Made by a program: the position numbers and the translations under genes. Positions 47,300 to 55,771 of a DNA stretch of 64,000 bases are shown one piece after another; the first letter of the stretch is position 1, and each line of letters starts with the position of its first letter. The stretch is from Erysipelotrichaceae bacterium (GTDB lineage: Bacteria > Bacillota_I > Bacilli_A > Erysipelotrichales > Erysipelotrichaceae): assembly GCA_017473265.1 (NCBI GenBank), contig JAFULQ010000026.1:1-64000 (forward strand), written 5' to 3'. The notes beneath the pieces are model-generated. The model did no database searches. It was not told where the DNA came from and saw only the letters and a list, made by a program, of their open reading frames with translations.

Positions 47300-47318
47300 A
47301 TGAATCTCCTTCCTTACG

Positions 47319-49061
47319 TTATTTACTATTCTTACGCATTTGAATATATTGTTGCATCAACTTTAGTTTCATTTGTGGATCCTGCACCGCTTGCAATTGT
47401 TGTTTTAATTCCATTTCTTGACGCTTCTTTAAGCTATCCTTTACCTTTTGCATGGCAGCCACTAAAACTTCTATATTCACTTGCTTAACGAATAATTCAC
47501 TCTCAGAAATATCAATTACGATTTTCTGTAAATGCGGTTTTTCCAAATGACTTAAAAAGTCAGCTAATTCCAATTTATGATGCATACGATAATATTCCAT
47601 CATTTGAATAACAATTGCTTGACAATCTTCATCAATTAAGAAACCTAATTCATCTTTAAATCTTCCAAATGCTTCATTGGATAATAATAATTGAGATAAA
47701 ATCTCATATTGCGCAATCAATAATCCATCCATATTTTTAGAAATAGGAGCTACACTTACTTGTTTGAAAACATTCGTAGTTGTTTGAACAACCAAGCTTT
47801 GTAATTGATGCACTTCAAATCCCGTATCACGACTCAATTGATTGATAAAATAATTACGGTCAAAGTTATCTTTAACTTGTTGTAATTCATTCATAATCAC
47901 CGTCGCATATTCTCGCTTACTGTTATAATTACTTAAATCATAATGATACTGATGAAAACGATACACAAATTCCATCCAAGTCAATGGTTTTTGTACCATC
48001 AACTTCAATTCATCTGCACCATATGAATTTATAATCTCATCAGGGTCCATACCTGTTTTGTTATTCGCTACTTGTACTTGTAATCCATTTGCTAGCGCTA
48101 ATTTACCAGCTTTATATATTGCATTTTGACCAGCCATATCACCATCATAACACAATACAATATTCATAGATAACTTTCTAAGCAATAACATTTGTTCCTT
48201 CGTACATGCCGTTCCAAGTGTCGCAACAACATTCGAAATACCAGCACGATCAAAGGCAAATAAGTCCATAGGACCTTCCACAACAATAACTTTTTGTTGT
48301 TTTTTACACTCATTACGAGCACGATGATAGTTATAAATTAACTTCCCTTTAGAATAAATCTCTGTTTCAGAAGTATTAATATATTTACGATCATCATGTT
48401 TATCCATTGTTCGAGCCGTAAATCCAACTGGATTACCATCCATATCATGAATCGGAATCGTTAAACGATTGATCATGACATCATACAAACCTCTTTCATT
48501 TAAAATCGCAAGATTTGTACGAATCATTGATTGATCCGAATACCCCTTTTTTGATAAGAATTCATGTAAACGGTGGGATGCAGGCAAATACCCTAATTGG
48601 AAACGATTAATTTGTTCATCATTCATCCCACGTTTATGTAAATACTCTTTCACATGGATACCATCCACACTTTCAAGTTGAAACTGTGAATATAAAATGC
48701 TTTCATTTAAAACCTTGTATAAATCACTAAAACGACTATCAACAGGTTTTTCTTGTGTAGGCAAAGCAACATCCAACGGATAATTCACCATTTGCGCTAC
48801 TTTAACTACTGCTTCATAAAACGATATCTTTTCAAATTTTTCAACAAACTGGAACACATTTCCTCCAGTTCCACAAACAAAACATTTAAAGATTTGTTTA
48901 TCCGTTGAAATACTCATAGAAGGATCATGGTCGTCATGAAAAGGACAAACACATTTCAAACTTCTACCTTTTTTTTCGATTGGTAGATATTGTCCAATAA
49001 TATCCTCAATTCTTGCCTTACGACGAATTTCTTGGATAATCTCATCCTTGATGAACGCCAT
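47319..49061 (-). CDS. dnaG: DNA primase DnaG
   Basis: The 580-residue primase has a CHC2 zinc-binding domain ([26 protein letters not shown]), a TOPRIM catalytic domain ([31 protein letters not shown]) and a C-terminal helicase-interaction region. AGAAGGTGATGTAG precedes the ATG. It lies 17 nt after the glyS stop and 19 nt before rpoD, so these form one macromolecular-synthesis operon. Confidence 0.97.
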   Translation of the reverse strand: MAFIKDEIIQEIRRKARIEDIIGQYLPIEKKGRSLKCVCPFHDDHDPSMSISTDKQIFKCFVCGTGGNVFQFVEKFEKISFYEAVVKVAQMVNYPLDVALPTQEKPVDSRFSDLYKVLNESILYSQFQLESVDGIHVKEYLHKRGMNDEQINRFQLGYLPASHRLHEFLSKKGYSDQSMIRTNLAILNERGLYDVMINRLTIPIHDMDGNPVGFTARTMDKHDDRKYINTSETEIYSKGKLIYNYHRARNECKKQQKVIVVEGPMDLFAFDRAGISNVVATLGTACTKEQMLLLRKLSMNIVLCYDGDMAGQNAIYKAGKLALANGLQVQVANNKTGMDPDEIINSYGADELKLMVQKPLTWMEFVYRFHQYHYDLSNYNSKREYATVIMNELQQVKDNFDRNYFINQLSRDTGFEVHQLQSLVVQTTTNVFKQVSVAPISKNMDGLLIAQYEILSQLLLSNEAFGRFKDELGFLIDEDCQAIVIQMMEYYRMHHKLELADFLSHLEKPHLQKIVIDISESELFVKQVNIEVLVAAMQKVKDSLKKRQEMELKQQLQAVQDPQMKLKLMQQYIQMRKNSK

Positions 49062-49078
49062 CTACATCACCTTCTTTA

Positions 49079-50452
49079 TTAAAAGTCCATCGCGTTTCTA
49101 ACAATACTTTCGATTTCTTCAATTTTAATACGTTTTTGTTCCATTGTGTCACGATCACGAATAGTTACACATCCATCATTTTCTGTATCAAAGTCAATTG
49201 TTACACAGAATGGAGTACCAATCGCATCTTGACGACGATAACGCTTACCAATACTTCCAGCTTCATCAAATTCAACCATGAAATGTTTAGCTAATTTCGC
49301 ATACACTTCTCTAGCTTGTGCTGATTGTTTCTTAGTTAAAGGTAATACACACACTTTAAACGGTGCTAATGCAGGATGTAAGTGCATTACTGTACGAACA
49401 TCATTTTCATTAATTACTTCTTCTTCATAGCTATCACAAGCATATGCTAAGAATAAACGTTCAACACCAACAGCTGGTTCAACACAGTATGGAACATACT
49501 TTGTATTTGTTGTTGGATCTAAATAATCCAAACTTTGTTTACTGTGTTTAATATGTTGAGATAAGTCATAATCTGTACGGTCAGCAATACCCCATAATTC
49601 ACCCCAACCAAATGGGAATAAATATTCAATATCACATGTACCTACAGAATAGAAAGATAACTCTTCTTTAGAGTGTTCTCTAAATTTAAGATTTTCTTCT
49701 TTTAAACCTAAGTTTAATAACCAATCCATACAGAATTTTTTCCAGTATGCATACCATTCTAAATCTGTACCAGGTTGACAGAAGAATTCCATTTCCATTT
49801 GTTCAAATTCACGAGTACGGAAAATGAAGTTACCAGGAGTAATTTCATTACGGAAACTCTTACCAATTTGACCGATACCAAATGGTAATTTTTTACGCAT
49901 AGTACGTTGTACATTTTTGAAGTTAACAAACATACCTTGAGCAGTTTCAGGACGTAAATAAATTGTATTCTTAGAATCTTCTAATACACCTTGGAAAGTT
50001 TTAAACATTAAGTTAAAACGACGAATATCAGTAAAATCATGAGCACCACAGTTAGGACAACCAATATGATTATCTTTAATGTATTGCATCATTTCTTCAT
50101 TAGACCATCCTTCAGGATTCACTTTACCTTCAGAGAATTCTTCAATTAAGTGATCCGCACGATGTCTTGATTTACATTTTTTACAGTCCAATAATGGATC
50201 AGAGAAGTTTGCTAAATGCCCTGTAGCAACCCAAACTTCAGGATTCATTAAAATAGCCGCTTGAATACCTACATTATTAGGGTCTTCTTGAATAAATTTT
50301 TGCCACCAAGCTTTTTTAATGTTGTCCTTTAATTCAACTCCTAAAGGACCAAAATCCCAAGTATTACTTAATCCACCATAGATTTCAGAACCTTGGTAAA
50401 CAAAACCAGATTGTTTTAAATGACTGACAATTTTATCGAAACTTACTGCCAT
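49079..50452 (-). CDS. glyS: Glycyl-tRNA synthetase, homodimeric type
   Basis: The 457-residue class II enzyme has [29 protein letters not shown], the zinc-like [16 protein letters not shown] and CPNCGAHD, motif 2 ([25 protein letters not shown]) and a motif 3-like [16 protein letters not shown], plus a C-terminal anticodon-binding domain. GAGGGGATTAAT precedes the ATG at 50452. It is normally next to recO; a 5.7-kb insertion has moved them apart. No T-box is seen upstream. Confidence 0.97.
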   Translation of the reverse strand: MAVSFDKIVSHLKQSGFVYQGSEIYGGLSNTWDFGPLGVELKDNIKKAWWQKFIQEDPNNVGIQAAILMNPEVWVATGHLANFSDPLLDCKKCKSRHRADHLIEEFSEGKVNPEGWSNEEMMQYIKDNHIGCPNCGAHDFTDIRRFNLMFKTFQGVLEDSKNTIYLRPETAQGMFVNFKNVQRTMRKKLPFGIGQIGKSFRNEITPGNFIFRTREFEQMEMEFFCQPGTDLEWYAYWKKFCMDWLLNLGLKEENLKFREHSKEELSFYSVGTCDIEYLFPFGWGELWGIADRTDYDLSQHIKHSKQSLDYLDPTTNTKYVPYCVEPAVGVERLFLAYACDSYEEEVINENDVRTVMHLHPALAPFKVCVLPLTKKQSAQAREVYAKLAKHFMVEFDEAGSIGKRYRRQDAIGTPFCVTIDFDTENDGCVTIRDRDTMEQKRIKIEEIESIVRNAMDF

Positions 50453-50522
50453 ATTAATCCCCTCATTTCTGTCTATTTTTGTCATTTTTTCGTTCTACCG
50501 AACGCATAAATAATCACTATAT

Positions 50523-50551
50523 AATATACTCGTTTTCGACATTAAAGTCAA
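50523..50551 (-). promoter_or_regulatory. Promoter of glyS at the transposon edge
   Basis: On the minus strand TTGACT (50551-50546), a 17-bp spacer and TATATT (50528-50523). The -35 box lies wholly in the 9-bp duplicated target TAAAGTCAA, so the insertion left this promoter intact. Confidence 0.75.
50543..50551. repeat. Target-site duplication, left copy
   Basis: TAAAGTCAA directly abuts the left terminal inverted repeat, and the same 9 bp abut the right one at 56294-56302. Confidence 0.82.
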
Positions 50552-50572
50552 CTTCAATTCGTAAAGTAGAAT
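50552..50572 (+). repeat. Left terminal inverted repeat
   Basis: Starts CTTCAATTCGTAAAGTA and differs from the right end at position 18 only. It is itself the start of a palindrome (CTTCAATTC ... GAATTGAAG, 50552-50577). Confidence 0.8.
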
Positions 50573-50585
50573 TGAAGTGTTGACG

Positions 50586-50606
50586 CTTCAATTTGTAAAG
50601 TAGAAT
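50586..50606 (+). repeat. Subterminal copy of the terminal repeat
   Basis: CTTCAATTTGTAAAGTA plus GAAT matches the left terminal repeat at 20 of 21 positions, 34 bp further in, in direct orientation. This may be an additional transposase-binding site. Confidence 0.7.
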
Positions 50607-50635
50607 TTGTTGCATAAATTTGCCGCATTACGCAA

Positions 50636-50670
50636 AACAAAACTAGCAACAGAAATTATTGCTAGTTTTA
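50636..50670. terminator. Bidirectional hairpin near the left end
   Basis: AAAACTAGCAA / TTGCTAGTTTT (11 bp) with a 9-nt loop. It would end transcription of the leftward membrane-protein gene and shield glyS. Confidence 0.8.
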
Positions 50671-50710
50671 TTTTGCCAATGTTAATTATAATATGAAGTT
50701 AATATTCACG

Positions 50711-51361
50711 TTAAATTTCATAGTCATTTTTATTAATACCATTTCCTTCTTTTAGCCTTTCCCACACTTTAGAGCCTGTAGAATAAGCTAATTCAATATA
50801 CTCAATATCATTGAGATTAATAAGAATGGACGATGGGTAATCTGGTCGAAAAATAATATCATCATTTGCTTTTTTTATTTTTGCATAATCTATTAAAGCA
50901 ATATATGAATCTCGACCCTTTTCTTCTTTTAAACTAAATGTTCCTATATAATAGTAATCGTCTGCTTTTAAATAAAGTTTCATTATTGTTTTCTTTTCAT
51001 AATCAATAACGTCATCAAAAATATCAAAATGAATCGTTTGATGATTCATATGTAATAAAAACTTTCTAACTATTTTTGTTTTAGACAGATAAATAACGCC
51101 AAATGGAAGTAAGGCTCCCGTTACAACATATATCATCACTTTTGTATATTCGTAAAATATAAAATTAGTCAATATGTGGCTATGAATTATACTATATGTA
51201 ACTTTAATTAAATAACTAATAAACAAACTCCATAAACACATAATAGGTATATCTGATTGTTTATTAAGTAATTTATTGTAAATGCACATATAAATGAAGC
51301 CCGGTAAAAATAAATCCATCAATTCAGGAACAATTGAAATTAAATCTGTTAAAGCTTCCAT
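50711..51361 (-). CDS. Membrane protein of unknown function (possibly DUF6338-like)
   Basis: The 216-residue protein has an N-terminal LPGFIYMCIYNKLL segment and three predicted helices (about residues 15-30, 40-62 and 73-95), then a soluble domain of about 115 residues rich in beta-strand pattern and ending WERLKEGNGINKND. The LPGF start and layout recall DUF6338 proteins, but this is not certain. AAAGGAGAACAAGT precedes the ATG, 12 nt after the stop of a 45-residue gene; the two form a pair. Confidence 0.7.
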   Translation of the reverse strand: MEALTDLISIVPELMDLFLPGFIYMCIYNKLLNKQSDIPIMCLWSLFISYLIKVTYSIIHSHILTNFIFYEYTKVMIYVVTGALLPFGVIYLSKTKIVRKFLLHMNHQTIHFDIFDDVIDYEKKTIMKLYLKADDYYYIGTFSLKEEKGRDSYIALIDYAKIKKANDDIIFRPDYPSSILINLNDIEYIELAYSTGSKVWERLKEGNGINKNDYEI

Positions 51362-51373
51362 ACTTGTTCTCCT

Positions 51374-51511
51374 TTACTTGTTCTTCTTGTTATTATTATC
51401 ATTTTCTTTTTTAACTTTTAATATTTTCTCTATAGTTATGTCACCATTATTAGATCCTTGCTTTGAATGAATAAGAATATTATCGTTATATTTTTTATCT
51501 TTTGTTTCCAT
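51374..51511 (-). CDS. Small hydrophilic protein paired with the membrane protein
   Basis: The 45-residue product starts METKDKKYNDNILIHSKQGS and ends in a very polar Asn/Lys-rich tail (KKENDNNNKKNK). GAGGAGATTAATT precedes the ATG. Not recognised. Its tight coupling with the next gene suggests a shared task. Confidence 0.6.
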   Translation of the reverse strand: METKDKKYNDNILIHSKQGSNNGDITIEKILKVKKENDNNNKKNK

Positions 51512-51607
51512 AATTAATCTCCTCATAAACAGTTCTAATAATTATATATCACTAATTGACAAAATACTATCATAAAATTTAGAATAAATTTGCCATAATT
51601 TATTTTT

Positions 51608-51628
51608 CTCCTTTTCATTGAAAAGGAG
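51608..51628 (+). promoter_or_regulatory. Hairpin hiding the ribosome site of the basic peptide
   Basis: CTCCTTTTC (51608-51616) pairs perfectly with GAAAAGGAG (51620-51628) across a 3-nt loop. The right arm is most of the ribosome site AAAAGGAGGTG of the 20-residue peptide, so folding should block translation. Confidence 0.65.
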
Positions 51629-51639
51629 GTGTAACTAGC

Positions 51640-51702
51640 ATGGCTAAGATGAAAGTAAGAATCAAGGTCAAAGGGCGAGTTAAAGTTCGTACTCGACGCT
51701 AA
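51640..51702 (+). CDS. 20-residue highly basic peptide
   Basis: The peptide MAKMKVRIKVKGRVKVRTRR has ten Lys/Arg residues, alternating with Val/Ile, as in an amphipathic strand, and no acidic residue. AAAAGGAGGTG lies 10 nt before the ATG, and a strong terminator follows 12 nt after the stop, so the gene looks like a unit of its own. It might bind nucleic acid or membranes. It resembles no small protein I know. Confidence 0.6.
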   Translation: MAKMKVRIKVKGRVKVRTRR

Positions 51703-51714
51703 TTACAGTGGTAG

Positions 51715-51742
51715 AGGATGTCACCAGCATCCTCCTTTTTTT
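51715..51742 (+). terminator. Terminator of the basic-peptide gene
   Basis: GAGGATG / CATCCTC (7 bp) with a 7-nt loop, followed by seven T residues. Confidence 0.85.
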
Positions 51743-51811
51743 ATGACAGTATTTTGCGTAATGATGCTTGAGTTTGTGATAAAATTTTCTTAGAAAGTGA
51801 GGTGCTCATTA

Positions 51812-51988
51812 ATGCCAAATAATAAATTAATTAAAGATATTGAGAAAGCGGCAATTAATGTTGTAAAGAAAAAGGGTGTTGAAATCGAATGCCCAAATTG
51901 TAATAAAACTATTACTGTTAAGCCATCAACTAAACAATGCCCTAAATGTAAATGTAAGTTAAACATTAAACTTGAACGCCATCAATAA
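51812..51988 (+). CDS. Small zinc-ribbon protein
   Basis: The 58-residue protein has a basic N-terminal helix (LIKDIEKAAINVVKKKG) and two CxxC knuckles, ECPNCNKTI and QCPKCKCKL, forming a zinc ribbon. Such small proteins are common in phages and mobile elements; function unknown. GAGGTG is 7 nt before the ATG at 51812. The 3' end overlaps a convergent gene by 23 nt. Confidence 0.7.
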   Translation: MPNNKLIKDIEKAAINVVKKKGVEIECPNCNKTITVKPSTKQCPKCKCKLNIKLERHQ

Positions 51989-52121
51989 TCTCATATTCTA
52001 TTGTGGCTATTTCGTTTGCTAACGATTTAGCCTCTTTTAATAATTCGACTAATCTAGCAGCTTTTATAGAAGCTTCTTCTATACCAGTTATTTCAATCTC
52101 AATTACTTTTTTATCTTCCAT
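51966..52121 (-). CDS. Small acidic protein, unknown
   Basis: The 51-residue product starts MEDKKVIEIEITGIEEASIK and continues as a charged helix (AARLVELLKEAKSLANEIA), ending in a short strand. AGGAGG is 7 nt before the ATG at 52121. It resembles small phage-type proteins of unknown function and is convergent with the zinc-ribbon gene. Confidence 0.6.
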   Translation of the reverse strand: MEDKKVIEIEITGIEEASIKAARLVELLKEAKSLANEIATIEYEIIDGVQV

Positions 52122-52171
52122 TTCATTTCCTCCTATAAAAATAAAAAGCCAATCATAAGATTGACTCAAAA

Positions 52172-52190
52172 GGCTGCAAACAGCCCAAAA
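52172..52190 (-). terminator. Terminator of the transposase gene
   Basis: GGCTG / CAGCC around a TTTG loop with TTTT after it on the minus strand, just past the transposase stop. Confidence 0.7.
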
Positions 52191-52198
52191 TATTAATA

Positions 52199-53563
52199 TT
52201 ATTCAAAAAATTCCAACATATAATCTCTAACATCATTAGCACAACTATCTCTGAATTCCAAGAATTCTCTCATACTCATAATGCAGAAATACTCGCCGCT
52301 ATAAAGAACCAGATAATTTAAGAATGTTGTTTTATAGTTCTTTAATATCACAGGTAAGCATTTGCCAACATACTTCATACCATCCTCTGTATTTAAATAT
52401 AATTGATAAAACATATATCCCAGTAACACACAGACAAGATGGAAACTTATCACATGCAGTTTCGTACTTTTGAAATCTTCAAGTTTCCAGAAATCTTTCA
52501 GTTGTCTAAAATCTTCTTCAATTTTTGTACGAATATCATATATTTCAATAATTTCTTCTGCACTCTTATCAAAATCTGTAGTGGCAAATACAATATATGA
52601 TTGAGTTTCTTCAATCCATGAAACGCTAGTATTTAACTCTAATACGTGTTCAATTATATTTCCATCCCATAAACTATCTACTTTAGGAATATGATGGATC
52701 ATCTGATTTTTTCTGTTTGGATGAGGTCTCCAATTTTCATATATATTTGCTAGATCGATTGCCATGTTATATTCGGCCATATGTTGTCTTAGCGGAAAAT
52801 ATACTTCTATTTTTTTCACTTCTTTTAGATGCTTAATCATTTTTCTAGAAATATATCCTCTATCCATTATAAGAATGTCACCTTCTTTTAGATGTGGTGA
52901 ATTATAAATGATATCTTCACTTAATAAAATGTCATTTGTAGTAGCTGTACCAAATCTAACTTCTTCAATGATTCCAGTAGTTCCAAATAAACCTCTTAAT
53001 GTGGCAATTTTATATCCTCGCATTTTATCTCCTCTACGATCAATAGAAATAGAAGATTGTTCATAATTCTCGTTATCAAAATTTACTGCAATTTTGGTAC
53101 AGTCAATAATATGAATGGTAGGAGATATGCCAAGTTTCTTCATGATAGAACTTGCAATAGCATTATAACCATCAAATAATTCTAGAGCTGAATATTTACC
53201 AAGTAAGTGTCTAATCGTACCTTCGGTTAACCAACCACAATCATTATCAGAAGAAAATGCGTTATATCCAAGCTCAGCAAGTGTTCGATGATCTCTAATA
53301 GCAAAAGGTATATCAGTTAAACTAGTTTTAACTTTCATCTTTGCTGCAATAGCCAATGTCACAATGAAATTTAAAGGAATAAATGAATTATGTCTTCTTC
53401 TATCTTCAAAGCCATCGTTGATGCAATCTATAACTCCTACACGAAGCATAGAAAGAATGATGTCATCCACTAAGTTGCTATTACTTGCAACAATGCCATC
53501 TAGTAATTTATTTTGTATTTGCTTTTTCACTTTACTTTTGTCATTCTTGCAAATAGTCAACAT
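52199..53563 (-). CDS. IS4-family DDE transposase
   Basis: The 454-residue transposase has RNase H-fold residues: HIIDCTKIAV (first Asp), DILIMDRGYISRKMI (second Asp) and the Y-R-E-K signature in YDIRTKIEEDFRQLKDFWKLE (YxxRxxxExxxxxxK), which carries the catalytic Glu. The N-terminal part (residues 1-130) is the usual DNA-binding region. It appears intact. GGGAGG lies about 10 nt before the ATG, and a promoter (TTGACA, 17 bp, TACACT) precedes it on the minus strand. It may be its own insertion sequence or the transposase of the larger unit. Confidence 0.92.
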   Translation of the reverse strand: MLTICKNDKSKVKKQIQNKLLDGIVASNSNLVDDIILSMLRVGVIDCINDGFEDRRRHNSFIPLNFIVTLAIAAKMKVKTSLTDIPFAIRDHRTLAELGYNAFSSDNDCGWLTEGTIRHLLGKYSALELFDGYNAIASSIMKKLGISPTIHIIDCTKIAVNFDNENYEQSSISIDRRGDKMRGYKIATLRGLFGTTGIIEEVRFGTATTNDILLSEDIIYNSPHLKEGDILIMDRGYISRKMIKHLKEVKKIEVYFPLRQHMAEYNMAIDLANIYENWRPHPNRKNQMIHHIPKVDSLWDGNIIEHVLELNTSVSWIEETQSYIVFATTDFDKSAEEIIEIYDIRTKIEEDFRQLKDFWKLEDFKSTKLHVISFHLVCVLLGYMFYQLYLNTEDGMKYVGKCLPVILKNYKTTFLNYLVLYSGEYFCIMSMREFLEFRDSCANDVRDYMLEFFE

Positions 53564-53645
53564 ATGGTGGTGTCCTCCCTACACCCACAGTGTAGATGAA
53601 TTACCACAATTTGTCAAGAGTTTATCCACAATTAGCTCATTTTCT

Positions 53646-53674
53646 TTGACACAATGAGTGGAATATGCTAAAAT
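53646..53674 (+). promoter_or_regulatory. Promoter of the XRE regulator
   Basis: A perfect TTGACA (53646-53651), a 17-bp spacer and TAAAAT (53669-53674). The inverted pair CTCATT ... AATGAG around the -35 box could be an operator. Confidence 0.7.
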
Positions 53675-53698
53675 TTGTTCAAGAAAAGGAGAATCCTT

Positions 53699-54031
53699 AT
53701 GAACGCACAACAATTTATTGGAGAACAAATTAAAAATCTACGCATACAACACAAAATGAGCCAAGCAGAGTTGGCTAGAAAACTTAATGTAAGTGATTCT
53801 ATTATTTCAGGTTATGAAAGAGGTGTTAGAACTCCATCTATAGAAGTTTTACTTAATTTAAAAGATACATTCGGTGTATCTCTTGATTACTTTATTACTG
53901 ATGAAATAGAGAAACATGCTCGATTAATGGTTGATCTTACAGATTTAACAGATGATCAATTTATGATAATTGCAAAATTAATTGATCAATTCAGCAAATA
54001 TAACGAATTAACTAAAAAGGAGAACGATTAG
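53699..54031 (+). CDS. XRE-family helix-turn-helix regulator
   Basis: The 110-residue repressor-like protein has an N-terminal HTH_3 domain (IGEQIKNLRIQHKMSQAELARKL, VSDSIISGYERGVRTPSIEVLLNLKD, FGVSLDYF) and a short acidic/helical C-terminal part. Such proteins often control phage or transposon genes, including their own. AAAAGGAGAATCCTT precedes the ATG at 53699. It converges with the ribbon-helix-helix gene, with a 4-nt overlap. Confidence 0.9.
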   Translation: MNAQQFIGEQIKNLRIQHKMSQAELARKLNVSDSIISGYERGVRTPSIEVLLNLKDTFGVSLDYFITDEIEKHARLMVDLTDLTDDQFMIIAKLIDQFSKYNELTKKEND

Positions 54032-54041
54032 TTCTCTTTTT
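54014..54041. terminator. Convergent terminator between XRE and RHH genes
   Basis: GAGAAC / GTTCTC flanked by A and T runs on both sides, lying over the two overlapping stops. Confidence 0.7.
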
Positions 54042-54204
54042 CTTCGTCCTCCATATCATCTAATGCATAATTAATACACATGACAATTAATTTGTTAAGC
54101 GATACATTTTTCTTATCACAAATTTTTTCTAATCTTTCTACTAATTTCTTTTCTAAACGAAATGTTTTATTAACATATTCTTCCCGTTCTACTTTAAATG
54201 CCAT
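54028..54204 (-). CDS. Ribbon-helix-helix-like DNA-binding protein
   Basis: The 58-residue protein has the Arc/CopG pattern: a strand (EEYVNKTFRLEKKLVERLEKI) then two helices (CDKKNVSLNKLIVMCINYALDD) and an acidic tail. Single-domain members are small repressors, often of mobile elements or toxin-antitoxin loci. GAGGTGG lies 5 nt before the ATG at 54204. Four ACACTT-like repeats lie upstream, one over the promoter of the divergent lipoprotein gene. Confidence 0.75.
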   Translation of the reverse strand: MAFKVEREEYVNKTFRLEKKLVERLEKICDKKNVSLNKLIVMCINYALDDMEDEEKEN

Positions 54205-54221
54205 AATTTCCACCTCATTGT

Positions 54222-54288
54222 TTACACTTTAATAATATTGGAAATTAAATTTGTATTATACACTTAATATCTAGTGTAATATACACTT
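54222..54288. promoter_or_regulatory. Cluster of ACACTT repeats, candidate operator
   Basis: TTACACTT (54222-54229), ATACACTT (54258-54265), inverted AGTGTAAT (54273-54280) and ATACACTT (54281-54288) lie in the divergent region between the RHH gene and the first lipoprotein gene. Such clustered half-sites suit an RHH repressor. Confidence 0.55.
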
Positions 54289-54315
54289 GAAAATAAGATG
54301 CACGAATTGTAAAAT
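54287..54315 (+). promoter_or_regulatory. Promoter of the lipoprotein genes
   Basis: TTGAAA (54287-54292), a 17-bp spacer and TAAAAT (54310-54315); the last ACACTT repeat touches the -35 box. Confidence 0.65.
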
Positions 54316-54341
54316 ATTGGTAAGAAAGAAGGCGAAATTAT

Positions 54342-54545
54342 ATGAAAAAATATTTGATTATTTTTGCTATTTTATTAGGATTGTTCCTCATTGGTAGTTG
54401 CGAAGATAATGAACACAGCAGCGTTAGATGTGGCATCTGTGGTAGAGAATACCAAGCAGGAGATGCCGGTGGTAATTTTATGAATATCACATGGAGTGGT
54501 TTTTGTAAATCATGTGAAAAAGGCTATCACTCATTAAATCAATAA
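54342..54545 (+). CDS. Small lipoprotein with zinc-ribbon-like cysteines
   Basis: The 67-residue product has a hydrophobic signal (YLIIFAILLGLFL) and lipobox LIGSC, so it should be lipidated at Cys20, then CGICGREY and CKSCEKGY, two CxxC pairs like a small zinc-binding or redox module outside the cell. No family recognised. GAAGGCGAAATTAT precedes the ATG. It is cotranscribed with the next lipoprotein (16-nt gap). Confidence 0.68.
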   Translation: MKKYLIIFAILLGLFLIGSCEDNEHSSVRCGICGREYQAGDAGGNFMNITWSGFCKSCEKGYHSLNQ

Positions 54546-54561
54546 ATCAAGGAGAACGTTT

Positions 54562-55194
54562 ATGAGAAAAATTTTAACATTAATTATCATTGCATTAATA
54601 GTAAGTGCATGTGGTGCAACTAATTATAAAAATAATTTAGCAGAAGTATATCCGGCTTACGCAGAAGATATCAATGAAATTCTAACAAATGACGATGCAA
54701 AGTTATGCTATGACATTTATCAAGAAAATAGCACACTATCTTTTTTAGAATTATGTGAAAAAATGGTTTTAGAAAGCAACAATACTCCTAGTCTTACGAA
54801 AAATTCACTAAATTATCTAAAAAAGGAATATAATTTAACAAATGTGGTTTTCACTAGATTGGAAGATAGTAATTTGCCAGTTCTTTTCTACGATATTTAT
54901 AGTAGTGGAAAAGATACAAAAGTTAATCTGATGTATTTTTACAATGATATAAGCAAGACTTTTGACAAAATGATTGTCGCACTAGATCATGAGGATGTGA
55001 CAGAAAAAAGTAGTATGCAATTCTATTTCGTTTGCTTAGAAGCAATGATGTCCGTTGATGCTTCATTCGAAAATAATGTTCAATTAGCCAACGACATTGT
55101 TGGTGAAGCTTTTGATAGAGAACAATCACACAATGGTTTTACATATAGCGTAGTTGAAAGCGATTCTAGTGTAGGCTTTGTTATTTCAAAATAA
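54562..55194 (+). CDS. Lipoprotein of unknown function
   Basis: The 210-residue product has a signal peptide with lipobox LIVSAC (Cys17) and a mixed soluble domain without recognised motifs; there are no further membrane helices. AAGGAGAACGTTT precedes the ATG. It follows the small lipoprotein in the same operon, and a terminator follows the stop. It may be an element-encoded surface protein, for example in exclusion or adhesion, but this is speculation. Confidence 0.72.
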   Translation: MRKILTLIIIALIVSACGATNYKNNLAEVYPAYAEDINEILTNDDAKLCYDIYQENSTLSFLELCEKMVLESNNTPSLTKNSLNYLKKEYNLTNVVFTRLEDSNLPVLFYDIYSSGKDTKVNLMYFYNDISKTFDKMIVALDHEDVTEKSSMQFYFVCLEAMMSVDASFENNVQLANDIVGEAFDREQSHNGFTYSVVESDSSVGFVISK

Positions 55195-55200
55195 TATATA

Positions 55201-55230
55201 AATAGGGCTATGATGTAGCTCTATTTTTTA
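55201..55230 (+). terminator. Terminator of the lipoprotein operon
   Basis: AATAGGGCTA / TAGCTCTATT (one G-U pair) with a 5-nt loop and TTTTT. Confidence 0.8.
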
Positions 55231-55312
55231 CAAAAATACAATAAAATAACTTTGATTATTTCTTGAAAAGTGTCTACATATGTTATTATTTAGTAAAGAA
55301 AGGAGAGAGACA

Positions 55313-55561
55313 ATGGATGTAAGCAATACAATCAAACAATGTGAAGAATGTAAAGCTATCGGAGAAATCCACTTTAATGGAGGTAAACCAATTAGCTTAT
55401 ATAATCTATTTAGCATTGACAACTATTCTTTTAATAATCCAAGCATTAAAGATTTAGAAGAATATTTTAATCAATACTCAAAAAAGTTTGTAACATTAAC
55501 AACAAGATATGAGAAGCATCTTATTAATGTAAATAGCATTACACACATTACATTAAAATAA
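55313..55561 (+). CDS. Small protein, possibly LytTR-like at its C-terminus
   Basis: The 82-residue product starts MDVSNTIKQCEECKAIGEIH and ends with a strand-rich segment (KKFVTLTTRYEKHLINVNSITHITL) that recalls the end of a LytTR DNA-binding domain, but is too short to be one. An N-terminal CEEC pair might bind metal. AAAGGAG precedes the ATG at 55313. Not recognised; convergent with a 45-residue gene. Confidence 0.6.
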   Translation: MDVSNTIKQCEECKAIGEIHFNGGKPISLYNLFSIDNYSFNNPSIKDLEEYFNQYSKKFVTLTTRYEKHLINVNSITHITLK

Positions 55562-55567
55562 CTACTT

Positions 55568-55705
55568 CTACAATGTTTTAATTAAGATTTTTGCGATATC
55601 AAGTATTTTTTCTACTTGTATGCCGTGAAAGTCTTTTTTTATTTCTTCAACAATTTGAACAGCTTTTTCAGCGATTTCTTTATCAGACTTATACATTGAT
55701 CCCAT
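55568..55705 (-). CDS. Small helical protein, unknown
   Basis: The 45-residue product starts MGSMYKSDKEIAEKAVQIVE and appears to be a single amphipathic helix (EEIKKDFHGI, VEKILDIAKILIKTL). A strong AAGGAGGAATAAAA precedes the ATG. No known family. It lies between the 82-residue gene and the structured-RNA promoter. Confidence 0.6.
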   Translation of the reverse strand: MGSMYKSDKEIAEKAVQIVEEIKKDFHGIQVEKILDIAKILIKTL

Positions 55706-55771
55706 TTTTATTCCTCCTTATAATAAATGTAAGTTTACAAAATGATGTTTTAAGAAAACATCCAATAATAT

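Noticed and set aside
50453-50710. T-box leader for glyS
   Set aside because: No GGTACC-type core or specifier stem is present; a plain promoter lies at the transposon edge.
52160-53658. Own terminal repeats for the IS4-type transposase gene (ATTGACTCAAA / ATTGTGTCAAA)
   Set aside because: Only 9 of 11 bases match and no flanking target duplication is seen, so separate IS borders are not supported.
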